Shown here: positions 41,224 to 50,900 of the stretch, one piece after another | Layout of the letters: every line of letters begins with the position of its first letter | Numbering within the stretch: the stretch's first letter is position 1 | Assembly (NCBI RefSeq): GCF_947499065.1 | Contig: NZ_CANMMT010000001.1 | Location: 62,001-126,000, forward strand | DNA: 64,000 nucleotides | Source of the DNA: an uncultured Tenacibaculum sp. | GTDB taxonomy: Bacteria; Bacteroidota; Bacteroidia; Flavobacteriales; Flavobacteriaceae | Direction: 5' to 3' | Program-made: the position numbers and the translations under genes | The notes under the pieces: generated by a model | What the model was told of the DNA's origin: nothing | The model's input: only the letters and a program-made list of their open reading frames with translations | Database searches by the model: none

Positions 41224-41300
41224 TTTTATATATATTATAAATATAACTTAAAAACGATTAACAAAAAAGCAAAACACACTCATATGCAATAAGTTAACAA

Positions 41301-42263
41301 TTAAGGTAACAATACATTATCTATAGCATGAATAACTCCATTAGTACCTTGAACATCTGTTACAGATATCACAACCGATTGACCTGATGAAGTCTCTAAC
41401 TTAGCTCCACTTGACAAGTCAACAGTAACTTTTCCTCCACTAAACATAGTTATCTCCTGATTGTCTGTTAACTGATCAGCTTGCACATTACCTCCTGCAA
41501 AAACATGGTATTTTAAAACTGCTTCTAAGGTTGCTATTGGGATGTCCGCTAATGAATTCCACGCAGCATTACTATCTAACAAAGCTTGAAAAGCACTATT
41601 TGTTGGTGCAAAAATGGTATATGGACCTGTCATTTTTAGCAGAGAAACAAAGTCAGTTGTATGTCTAGTATCTGTTAATGCCACTACCAAAGAAGTAAAA
41701 CCACTATTATTTAAAGCCAATGTTACTACATCTGGCGGTAACATAACCTTATCAATAATATGCACTACACCATTTGTTGCTGAAATATCTGTTGTCACTG
41801 GTTTTGAATCTCCATTAAATTCAACAGCTCCAGTAACCTCAACCTGTAATGACAATGGCTCATCATTTGGTCCAGTTGCCAATGTATTTACATAAGTATC
41901 TGACAAATCATTTTTCATCACTTTACCACTTAACACATGGTAAAGTAAAACTGTTTTTAATGTCTCTAAAGGAATATCATCTAATGAATTCCATGAATTA
42001 TTTGAATCTAATAAATCTTGAAAAGCCTTATTATTAGGAGCAAATACTGTAAAAGGACCGTCTGCTTGTAAAGCTGAAACTAAATTGGCTCTTTGTAAAG
42101 CTGCGACTAAACTGCTTAAATCAGATGTTTTTATTGCTTTTTGAACAATATCATCATTATCAGTAATTACTGAATCATCATCACTACAGGATGTAAACAA
42201 ACAAATACTTAGAAATAAAACTAAGAAGAAGGGTATCCTCGATAAATTTTTTGTAAATAACAT
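41301..42263 (-). CDS. Two-domain fasciclin (FAS1) lipoprotein
   Basis: Lipobox FTSCSDDDS; two FAS1 repeats (GPFTVFAPNNKAFQDLL / GPYTIFAPTNSAFQALL). Confidence 0.93.
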   Translation of the reverse strand: MLFTKNLSRIPFFLVLFLSICLFTSCSDDDSVITDNDDIVQKAIKTSDLSSLVAALQRANLVSALQADGPFTVFAPNNKAFQDLLDSNNSWNSLDDIPLETLKTVLLYHVLSGKVMKNDLSDTYVNTLATGPNDEPLSLQVEVTGAVEFNGDSKPVTTDISATNGVVHIIDKVMLPPDVVTLALNNSGFTSLVVALTDTRHTTDFVSLLKMTGPYTIFAPTNSAFQALLDSNAAWNSLADIPIATLEAVLKYHVFAGGNVQADQLTDNQEITMFSGGKVTVDLSSGAKLETSSGQSVVISVTDVQGTNGVIHAIDNVLLP

Positions 42264-42330
42264 AATTGTATTGTTTAATTAGTGCTTACTCTCTTTATTT
42301 TACAGTCTGTTTTTTAGCCTCCTCAGACAT

Positions 42331-42360
42331 TGTTTAATTTTTTTCTTAAAAACATAAACA
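42331..42360 (-). promoter_or_regulatory. Putative CarH/LitR operator OP2 (TGTTTAA-N16-ATAAACA)
   Basis: 42331-42337 and 42354-42360; minus-strand -7 TAATTTTG at 42366-42359 overlaps the right arm. Confidence 0.55.
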
Positions 42361-42421
42361 AAATTAATTTTAATAAAAAAATAGTTCTGACTAGCAAAAC
42401 ACATTTCAAAACTACAAATAA

Positions 42422-42451
42422 TGTTTAACAAAAACAAAAAAAGATTAAACA
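42422..42451 (-). promoter_or_regulatory. Putative CarH/LitR operator OP3 (TGTTTAA-N16-TTAAACA)
   Basis: 42422-42428 and 42445-42451; minus-strand TAATTTTG at 42457-42450 overlaps the right arm. Confidence 0.65.
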
Positions 42452-42473
42452 AAATTATTTTTAACAAAAAAAT

Positions 42474-43367
42474 TTATAGCTCGCTAAGCAACTCTATTAC
42501 TGATGGATATATAGAAATATTTGACTTAAAATCAATACCTGCAACATCCATTGCTTTTTTTCCTACAGCCATTAATTCATGTTCAGTACCTTTTAACACA
42601 TCTTCTATTTCATAAAAATAATCTACCACCTTATCATCATAAGGACGCACAGTCATAGAAGTAACAAAGCAAACTTTAGATTTACTTTCAAAAAAGTAAT
42701 TCAAATTATTCAATGGTAAGCTTTGCCCCAAATAAATTGTTTGATAACCTCTTAACACAAGTTCGTAATTCAAATACATCAACCCCAATTCATGGACTTC
42801 ATTTTCTGGTAAAAAAAGCACATAAGCTTTATCAGAATTCACTATTGAATGTTCAAGATTCTCAATATTTATCTGTATTTTCTGAATAATTAAATTTGAA
42901 ATAAAATGCTCATGAGCCGGCAGCAGAGTATCTGTTTGCCAAAGCAACCCTATATGATTTAAAAAAGGAACAAAGACATCCTTGAATATACTTCTAAAGG
43001 TTTTCTTGTGAAGTAATTTATTATAAGTATTGTTAAATAAAACTTTATCAAATTGAAACATCGCTATCTTAAAAGAGTTTATAGCTTCATCATTTACCGC
43101 ATACTTAAATGCCAATTCCCTAGCGTTAACTTTTATTTGATCATTACTCATCTGAGCAATTTTAGAAATCTTAAAGTTGTGTTTATTCAACAACACTACA
43201 TTTAACAACTTCATTAAACTCTCTGAAGAATAATACCTGATATTTGTATTAGTTCTGTTAGGCTCTAATAAATTATATCTTTTTTCCCATATCCTAATGG
43301 TATGTGCCTTCACCCCTGAGATGTTTTCAAGGTCTTTAATCGTAAATATGCTTTTTATATTGTTCAA
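42474..43367 (-). CDS. MerR-family B12-dependent photoreceptor regulator, CarH/LitR type
   Basis: MerR HTH FTIKDLENISGVKAHTIRIWEKRYNLLEPNRT; W-x9-EH (WQTDTLLPAHEH); E-x-H-x-x-G (EVHELG). Confidence 0.9.
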   Translation of the reverse strand: MNNIKSIFTIKDLENISGVKAHTIRIWEKRYNLLEPNRTNTNIRYYSSESLMKLLNVVLLNKHNFKISKIAQMSNDQIKVNARELAFKYAVNDEAINSFKIAMFQFDKVLFNNTYNKLLHKKTFRSIFKDVFVPFLNHIGLLWQTDTLLPAHEHFISNLIIQKIQINIENLEHSIVNSDKAYVLFLPENEVHELGLMYLNYELVLRGYQTIYLGQSLPLNNLNYFFESKSKVCFVTSMTVRPYDDKVVDYFYEIEDVLKGTEHELMAVGKKAMDVAGIDFKSNISIYPSVIELLSEL

Positions 43368-43390
43368 CTTATTTCAAATAATAATAAACA
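43361..43390 (-). promoter_or_regulatory. Putative autoregulatory operator OP4 (TGTTCAA-N16-ATAAACA)
   Basis: 43361-43367 and 43384-43390; overlaps the -7 TATATTTG and the predicted start. Confidence 0.5.
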
Positions 43391-43416
43391 AATATAGTCA
43401 ATTTTAAATAAAACAA
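43389..43416 (-). promoter_or_regulatory. Bacteroidota-type promoter of the carH-like gene
   Basis: Minus strand TTG-N17-TATATTTG. Confidence 0.6.
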
Positions 43417-43479
43417 GTAAATTGATTAATTTTTAAAATAACAATAATTATTTTTGACTTGTATAAATAGCTCTCTTTT

Positions 43480-44430
43480 ATGATATTATCAACTCAGATA
43501 CCTATTAAAAAAAACCTCCATAACCCAATCAGTTACAATTCTGAAATTACTTTAATTGGTTCTTGCTTTACAGAGAATATTGGTAAAAAACTTACTTATT
43601 ACAAATTTAGAGCTATTCAAAATCCATTTGGTATTTTATTTCACCCAAAAGCTATTGAAAACTTAATTACAAACACTATCAATGAAAAGGAATATTCAGA
43701 AAAAGATATCTTTTTTCACAACGAAAGATGGCATTGTTTTGATGCCCATTCTAACTTAAGCTCCACCAACAAGGATAACTTATTAGATAGTTTAAATAAC
43801 AACACCCTACTAACTCTTGAGCACTTAAAAAACTCATCGCACTTAATTATAACACTAGGTACGTCTTGGATATACAGACATATTTCTTCTGACAAAATTG
43901 TAGCAAACTGCCATAAAGTTCCTCAGAAAAAGTTTTTAAAAGAAATCCTTTCTATTGATGAAATTTATGAAAGTTTAGACGCCATAAATACTCTTATTAA
44001 ATCTGTAAATAAAGACATCTCCATAACCTATACCGTTTCGCCAGTTCGCCACTTAAAAGATGGATTTATTGAAAACCAACGTAGCAAAGCTCATTTAATT
44101 TCTGCTATTCATCAAATAACTGAAAACAGAAAAAATATTGATTACTTTCCTTCTTATGAAATTATGATGGATGAATTACGTGACTATAGATTTTATAAAC
44201 AAGATATGATACACCCCAATGAAACAGCTATAAATTATATATGGGAAAAATTTAGTAGTGTATTTTTTAATGAAGAAACTCAAAAAACAATGCTACAAAT
44301 TGATGGCATTCAAAAAGGTATAGCTCACAAACCATTTAACCCTAAATCTGAAGCTCATCTTAAATTCTTAAATAATTTGGAACAAAAAAAGGAAACACTT
44401 CAAAAAGCATTTCCCTTTATAAAATTTTAA
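43480..44430 (+). CDS. GSCFA domain-containing protein
   Basis: ITLIGSCFTENIGKKL; NPFGILFHP; ITLGTSWIY; TVSPVRHLKDG. Confidence 0.92.
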   Translation: MILSTQIPIKKNLHNPISYNSEITLIGSCFTENIGKKLTYYKFRAIQNPFGILFHPKAIENLITNTINEKEYSEKDIFFHNERWHCFDAHSNLSSTNKDNLLDSLNNNTLLTLEHLKNSSHLIITLGTSWIYRHISSDKIVANCHKVPQKKFLKEILSIDEIYESLDAINTLIKSVNKDISITYTVSPVRHLKDGFIENQRSKAHLISAIHQITENRKNIDYFPSYEIMMDELRDYRFYKQDMIHPNETAINYIWEKFSSVFFNEETQKTMLQIDGIQKGIAHKPFNPKSEAHLKFLNNLEQKKETLQKAFPFIKF

Positions 44431-44439
44431 ATTCAATAT

Positions 44440-44754
44440 TTACTTAACTAAATACTGATCAACATTTTGCCAAGGACCTCCATTAATTACATCAATTCCA
44501 TGACCTTGTAAAAACTGTGTAGCCTGCCCACTTCTTCCTCCACTTTTACACACAGCTATTACTGGTTTATTCCAAGATTTAATTTCTTCAACATTTAAAG
44601 GCACTACTGTTAAAACTATATGCTTCGCTCCTTCAGAGTGTCCTTCATTCCATTCTGCTAAAGTTCTAACATCTAAAACTACTGCCCCTTTATTTAAATA
44701 TTCTTGTATTTCGTTTGTCATATCTTTCTTCCTAAAAAAATTTAATAACCCCAT
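44440..44754 (-). CDS. Rhodanese-like domain protein
   Basis: GAVVLDVRTLAEWNEGH; AVCKSGGRSGQATQFL. Confidence 0.93.
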   Translation of the reverse strand: MGLLNFFRKKDMTNEIQEYLNKGAVVLDVRTLAEWNEGHSEGAKHIVLTVVPLNVEEIKSWNKPVIAVCKSGGRSGQATQFLQGHGIDVINGGPWQNVDQYLVK

Positions 44755-44768
44755 TTGTTTTTTAATTC

Positions 44769-46511
44769 TTACGACAACAAATGTAGTCCGTTTTCTATTA
44801 AAGTACTGTAACTCTTGTTACTTTTTAATTTTTCTAAATAATCTCTCAACTCTTCCTTTACCAAATATCCCTTATCTAAAGCTAATTCATATAACTCTAA
44901 AACCAACAACCAATCTTGAGAAAACTCAGTCTTTAAAACGTTAAAAATTGAAATTATTTTATCTTCAGTTACTTTATTTTTTTCTCTAACACCTCTTACT
45001 TCTTCATACAAACTATAAAGCTTCTTTTGCAAATCACTATAGATTATTTTATCCGTTTTGGTTTCAGAAACTTTTCCTATATCTCCAAAAGAATCAACAT
45101 CGGCAGGTCCAGAATAAGCCGAAACCAACTCCTTACCAATTGCCATATCGTAAATTCCCCACTCTGGTCTGAATAAAACCTGATCTTGATAAGTTACCGT
45201 ACAATCTTTTAAGGATATTATTAATATTTTCCCTCTTAAATCGCGAGTTCCTGTAATTGCTCTTCCTTTTACAACCACACCACTCTCGAATTCTAAAGTC
45301 ATTTCTTCACCTTCATATATTCCATACGCTTTTAAATCACGTGGACTCATATCTTCAATAGGCAAATTAATTCCTTTTAACTTCCCTACTGGACTTCCAA
45401 AACCTTCTGCATGGTAACTAATTCCATGCCCAATCAATTCCTTATCTCTGTTTGCTAAAACTGTTGGACCAGTTGTTTGGATATAAGCTACTTTTCCTTT
45501 TTTATCCTCTATAACATTTGTGAATATTCCAGAAATTTGAACCCCTGTACTTAACTCAACTGTACCTAAGTTTTTAGAATCTATTAATTTTTCAACTCCT
45601 TTCAACCCGCCAGTTCTTAAGGCCATTGTATTTGCAAATTCATTTAACACTAAACTTAAATAAGCAAAATCTGGTGTAACAAATAATTGTGGTTGTGGTT
45701 TTGTTATATCAAAACTAACATTTGCAGCTTCTATAGAATAGGGCACTTTTTTTACCTCATCTTTCATACACCATTTACTCTCCCCTATTGACGAAAGTAA
45801 ACCAGCTCCATAAATTTTAGGGTCATTTAATTCACCTATCAAACCATATTCTACAGTCCACCAATGTAAATTTCTTATCTGTGCCATTTCCGACATCTCT
45901 CCCATATTATCTTGTAACCATTCTACTTTTTCTTGTGCTTCATCAATCTCTTTTTGTGTAGAATTAGGATTTTCTTTCAATATGGATAACAACCTAATTG
46001 CCTCATACATTTCATAGTCTTTAGCAGAAGAAATTGCTTTCGAACCAATTTCTCCAAATCTACGTAGGTACTCAGAGTACTCTGGATTTGCTATAATTGG
46101 AGCATGCCCTGCTGCTTCGTGAATAATATCTGGTGCAGGAGTGTAAGCAATATGATCTATGGTTCGCATATCTGAAGCTATTACCAATACATTATAAGCT
46201 TGAAACTCCATAAAAGCATTAGGAGGAATAAATCCATCTACCGAAACAGCTGCCCAACCAATCTCTTTTAAAATCCGATTCATTCCTTCCATTTCAGGAA
46301 TATTCTCAACTGAAATACCTGTTTTTTCTAATCCATTTACATATGAAGAATGAGCTACCTTACCTAAATAATCTACGTTCATTCTCATTACATAGCGCCA
46401 AACTGCTTGGTTTTGTGCCGTGTATTCTTCATAAGGCTGTCTTACTACAAATTTATGTAAATGCTTAGGTAATTTTTTTGTGATTTCGTTTAACTCAAAA
46501 TGAGACTCCAT
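44769..46511 (-). CDS. Aromatic amino acid hydroxylase (phenylalanine 4-monooxygenase-like) with long C-terminal extension
   Basis: PAPDIIHEAAGHAPIIANPEYSEYLRRFGEIG; LHWWTVEYGLI. Confidence 0.92.
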   Translation of the reverse strand: MESHFELNEITKKLPKHLHKFVVRQPYEEYTAQNQAVWRYVMRMNVDYLGKVAHSSYVNGLEKTGISVENIPEMEGMNRILKEIGWAAVSVDGFIPPNAFMEFQAYNVLVIASDMRTIDHIAYTPAPDIIHEAAGHAPIIANPEYSEYLRRFGEIGSKAISSAKDYEMYEAIRLLSILKENPNSTQKEIDEAQEKVEWLQDNMGEMSEMAQIRNLHWWTVEYGLIGELNDPKIYGAGLLSSIGESKWCMKDEVKKVPYSIEAANVSFDITKPQPQLFVTPDFAYLSLVLNEFANTMALRTGGLKGVEKLIDSKNLGTVELSTGVQISGIFTNVIEDKKGKVAYIQTTGPTVLANRDKELIGHGISYHAEGFGSPVGKLKGINLPIEDMSPRDLKAYGIYEGEEMTLEFESGVVVKGRAITGTRDLRGKILIISLKDCTVTYQDQVLFRPEWGIYDMAIGKELVSAYSGPADVDSFGDIGKVSETKTDKIIYSDLQKKLYSLYEEVRGVREKNKVTEDKIISIFNVLKTEFSQDWLLVLELYELALDKGYLVKEELRDYLEKLKSNKSYSTLIENGLHLLS

Positions 46512-46624
46512 ATAGTTGTTTGTTTTGCTGGGTAAATTTAAGTTTTTTCTTGTTTACAAAAAATCGACAATTGTTAAATTATATATTTTGTACCTTTACT
46601 TTTATCACAAAAAATCAAAAGAAC

Positions 46625-47398
46625 ATGAGAAATCGGGGGAGTTTAAGAATTAGACTTTTAATTGGGGCTGGTATTGCTTTATTTGCCTTAGTAAAATATT
46701 GTTCAAGTGCTGAAATTAATCCTTATACTGGAAAAAAACAACATATATCTATTTCTCCTAAACAAGAAATAGCTATTGGATTAAGTAGTGCTCCACAAAT
46801 GGCACAACAACATGGAGGTTTATATCCTAGTCAACAATATCAAGATTTAGTAGATAAAATAGGTAAAAAACTTGTTGACAACAGCATCGCGAAACAATCA
46901 GGTTATCCTTTTGATTTTCATCTATTAAAAGATGAAAGAACCATCAATGCTTTTGCTTTACCTGGCGGACAAATTTTTATCACTTTTGCTTTATTTTCTA
47001 AATTAAAAAATGAAGACCAACTAGCTGGAGTTTTAGGACATGAAATAGGTCATGTTATTGGACGTCATTCTGCTGCACGTATGGCTAAACAAGATTTAAC
47101 TCAAGGTATATTATCAGGAGCCGCTGTTGGTTTTGACCCTAGTACAGCACAAGGAATGGCTGCTATTGCCAATGTTATTAACATGAAATATGGTAGAAGT
47201 GATGAATTAGAAAGTGATGAATTAGGTGTTAAATTAATGGTAGATGCTGGCTATAATCCAGAAAGTTTAATTGGTGTTATGGAAATTTTAAAAGCTGCTG
47301 CTGGCCCTAATAGAACCCCTGAGTTTCAGAGTACCCACCCTGACCCAGAAAACAGAATTGAAAAAATTAAAGAAGCTATTCGTAAATACAAGAAATAA
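46625..47398 (+). CDS. M48 family metallopeptidase (start trimmed from 46520 to the in-frame ATG at 46625)
   Basis: GVLGHEIGHVIGRHSAARMAKQ; INAFALPGGQIFI; ELESDELGVKLM. Confidence 0.93.
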   Translation: MRNRGSLRIRLLIGAGIALFALVKYCSSAEINPYTGKKQHISISPKQEIAIGLSSAPQMAQQHGGLYPSQQYQDLVDKIGKKLVDNSIAKQSGYPFDFHLLKDERTINAFALPGGQIFITFALFSKLKNEDQLAGVLGHEIGHVIGRHSAARMAKQDLTQGILSGAAVGFDPSTAQGMAAIANVINMKYGRSDELESDELGVKLMVDAGYNPESLIGVMEILKAAAGPNRTPEFQSTHPDPENRIEKIKEAIRKYKK

Positions 47399-47404
47399 CT
47401 TCTC

Positions 47405-47439
47405 AAAATGCTTTTAGATTTACTAAAAGCATTTTTTTT
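47405..47439 (+). terminator. Rho-independent terminator
   Basis: aaaatgcttttag-attta-ctaaaagcatttttttt. Confidence 0.8.
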
Positions 47440-47493
47440 GTAACATTTTTATCAAAAACATTACCAATAATATATAACCAAAAAATAATAGCT

Positions 47494-47751
47494 ATGAGTT
47501 TTAGAGGTGCTGTATCGGCAATGATAACTAGTTTAAAAAACAACAAAAGAAATCGTGTATCTGCTTTTGAGAAAATTGAAGGCTATGAAACAGATACTAA
47601 TACAAAACTTCATTTTGATAAATCAGCCTCTCAACAACAACTTAACGAGATAAAGAATAAGATTCAAAAAGAAAACCAACGAACCCTAATTAAAAGAATT
47701 ATATTTTTTATACTCTTCCTAGCTACTTTAGCCTACCTCATATATTTTTAA
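47494..47751 (+). CDS. Small hypothetical membrane protein
   Basis: C-terminal TM helix RIIFFILFLATLAYLIYF. Confidence 0.65.
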   Translation: MSFRGAVSAMITSLKNNKRNRVSAFEKIEGYETDTNTKLHFDKSASQQQLNEIKNKIQKENQRTLIKRIIFFILFLATLAYLIYF

Positions 47752-47989
47752 ACAAGAGTTAAGCCAATAATTCTATTTAATATACATAATACATTTTCTC
47801 CCTTCTTAAAGGGAATTTTTATCTACTTCTAAAAAATTGTCTTTACCAATTTTTATTAACATATGTTAATTTTTTACAAAATCATTATGATTTCTGTTAA
47901 AATAATATCAAAACAAGTTTAAATACATCAAAAACAAAGAGTTAACAGAAGATAACTTTGTTTACTAATCAAATTATTAATTAGAAATC

Positions 47990-50900
47990 ATGAAACATTT
48001 CAACCCCCACTTATGCTTTCATTTACTATTAATTTTAAGCATTTTCCCCCTTAAAGAACTACACTCTCAAAACGTAAAAAGTTCTTGCGGAACAGACAAA
48101 GTAATGAAAGAATTATTCAAAAAAAACAAAAATGCTAAAAACGAACTAAATTCTTTACGATTAAAAATCTCCCCCGAAAATCAAGCAAAAAAAACTAGCC
48201 CCCCATCCTATGTGATACCTGTTGTTTTTCACGTTTTTGGTAAAAATTACAATTCAGGAACTGTAGTTACTCAAGAAATCATTGAAGATGCCTTAAAAAA
48301 AACGAATGAAGATTTTCAAGGCCTAAATAGTGATTACAACACCATTGACGCTCCTTTTGATGTCATCAAAAAACCTTTAGACATTACTTTTAAATTAGCA
48401 AAAATTGACCCTAACGGAAACCCAACTTCTGGTGTTGTTTTTTACGATAAAGCTTCCGGCATGGGAAATTACAATTCTCCTGAAGTAAAGAATGTTGCTT
48501 GGGACAACTACAAGTATTGTAACATCTATATTACTAGAGACCTTTATGGCAATGGTGATTTTTACAATTCTGGAGTTGCATGGTACCCTAATAAAACCAT
48601 GTCTGACCTAAATATTGCAAGAATTGTTTATAACGGAAGTTATTTAGGAAATAACACTAACGAAAACTTTCGATCAGTTCTTACACACGAATTTGGTCAT
48701 TACTTAGATTTACCTCATACTTTTTATGGTGCCGTTTGCTCTACTGACCCAAAAGCTGGTGATGGAATTGCTGACACCCCTTCTCATAAAAAAAACTCAT
48801 CAGGAACAGGGTGTCAGGTTATTAAAAACTGTTTAAACCAAGAAATTAACAATGAAAATTTTATGGATTATACAGATTGTTATAAAATGTTTACTCAAGG
48901 ACAAGTAAATAGGATGGTTAATGCTTTAGAAAATTCCCCCACAAGAAACACTTTGTGGACTGAAAAAAATCTAATTGCAACTGGTGTAAATACTAACTTA
49001 GGACCAAGATTAATAACTTCAACATCTCAAGTTAAAGAACGATATTTAAACGATGGTGTTTTAGAAACCTCTATTGAAGTTTCTTGTGAAGAATGCACAT
49101 TTACCAAAAGTTCTGGAACCATGAATCTTTCTACAGACTACACCGTTCAAAATCTTCCAGAAGGAATAACTACCAAAGTTGATATTATTAACAATACAAA
49201 AGCTATTATCAATTTTAATGGTACTGCTACAAACCACTCAGCTTCGAACTCAATAAATAATTTAGCATTTAAATTCAATTCTTCAATTATTACAGGTGGA
49301 AGCTCAATTTTATACAAGGATTCTATCGAGAACATTTCCGTAAAGTTTAACGACCCTTACACAGAGTTTTGTAACATTAATATTCGGTACAAAACTTACA
49401 CTCACATTACCAATGTTTCTTTTAACGAAAACAGTAATACTACAGGATACGATGGCATAAGCAACTATGCACCAACAGTAAAATTTAAAGTTAAAAAGAA
49501 CAAAACATACCCACTAAGCATTACAACCAACAAAGGAGCGGGTGGTGCAAATGATAATTTAAGAATTCAAGTTTGGGCAGATTGGAATTCAAATTTTGTG
49601 TATGAAGACAACGAACTTATAGTTAGTCATCCTTATAAAAATACTCAAACTGATAATAACGGGAATTATACCTACAATACAAGTGTTCAAATTCCTAACT
49701 CAGTTAAAATGGGCAACACTGCCTTTAGAGTATTAGCACACTATGTACAAAGTAACGAAGGTGACTCAGCTTGTTCTACAATAGATAGTGGAGAATCTGA
49801 AGATTATGGCCTTTCAATTGTTCCTGAAAACACTCCTTTTGAAGTTGATTTCTTTGGACAACCTACAACTGTTAACCTATCTGAAGAAGTTCAGTTTAAC
49901 GATTTTTCTATAGCTGCTAATGGAGATAGTTTAAAAAGCTGGAAATGGACTTTTGAAGGTGGATCGCCTGCTAATTCTACAGAAAAAAATCCAACAAATA
50001 TTTTATTCCCTATTGAAGGTACTTATGATGTAACTTTAGAAGTAACTTCTACAAACGGTTTAAAAAAGACCATTAAAAAAAGTGATTACATAACTTCAAG
50101 ATTAAAATACTGTAAATCATACCCAAACTACGGCACTTACTTTAGTGTGAACAAAGTCAATTTTAATACCATAAACCACGAACCAGGGAAAAGCAACTAT
50201 TATAATTATTACAACACCATTTCAACTGATTTAAAAACTGGAAAAACCTATCCTATAACCATTAAATCAGAAAAAGGAAATGGAGGTGATTCTGACGTTA
50301 ATAAAGTAAAAGTTTGGGCCGACTGGAATTATGATGGTCAGTTTACACAAGATGAATTATTAGTTAACAAAGAAGTGAAATCTAATAACTATGATCAAAA
50401 CGGAGAATATTCATTTACATCAAATATAACCGTTCCTAACAATGCAGCAATAGGCAAAAAAATTGGACTTCGAATTACTGGTCATTTTGTTGATGGTAAA
50501 GGAGAAACTTCTTGTGGTGCTTACGATAGTGGAAACACTGTTGACTACAGTATTTTAATAAAAAAAGGAAACGGGAACACCACATCTTCAATAGTTTCAA
50601 TTTCTGATGACACCAAAGAAGAAGGAGCTGAATTACAACATTTAGTTACCTTAGACAACACAACTGTTGAAGAAACAAAAATAGCTTTATCTATAAATAA
50701 TGCCACTGCCATTAATGGAATTGATTTCAACAACCCAACTTTTACAAATGGAGTTACTTACAATCAAGGAGAAGTTACAATTCCTTCTGGAGTAAAAACA
50801 TTTACAATTAAAGTTCCAACTATTGACGATTCTAAAGTTGAACCTAGCGAAAATTACAATATTACCGCTAACTCAATTACTGCTACTGGAACCATAACCG

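Noticed and set aside
42272-42278. Additional TGTTTAA arm near the fas1 start as a fifth CarH operator
   Set aside because: The position 16 bp downstream (TTATTTT) does not match TTAAACA.
26264-43367. Light cluster as a mobile genomic island or prophage
   Set aside because: No integrase, transposase, tRNA att site or phage genes seen; composition looks like the rest of the window by eye.
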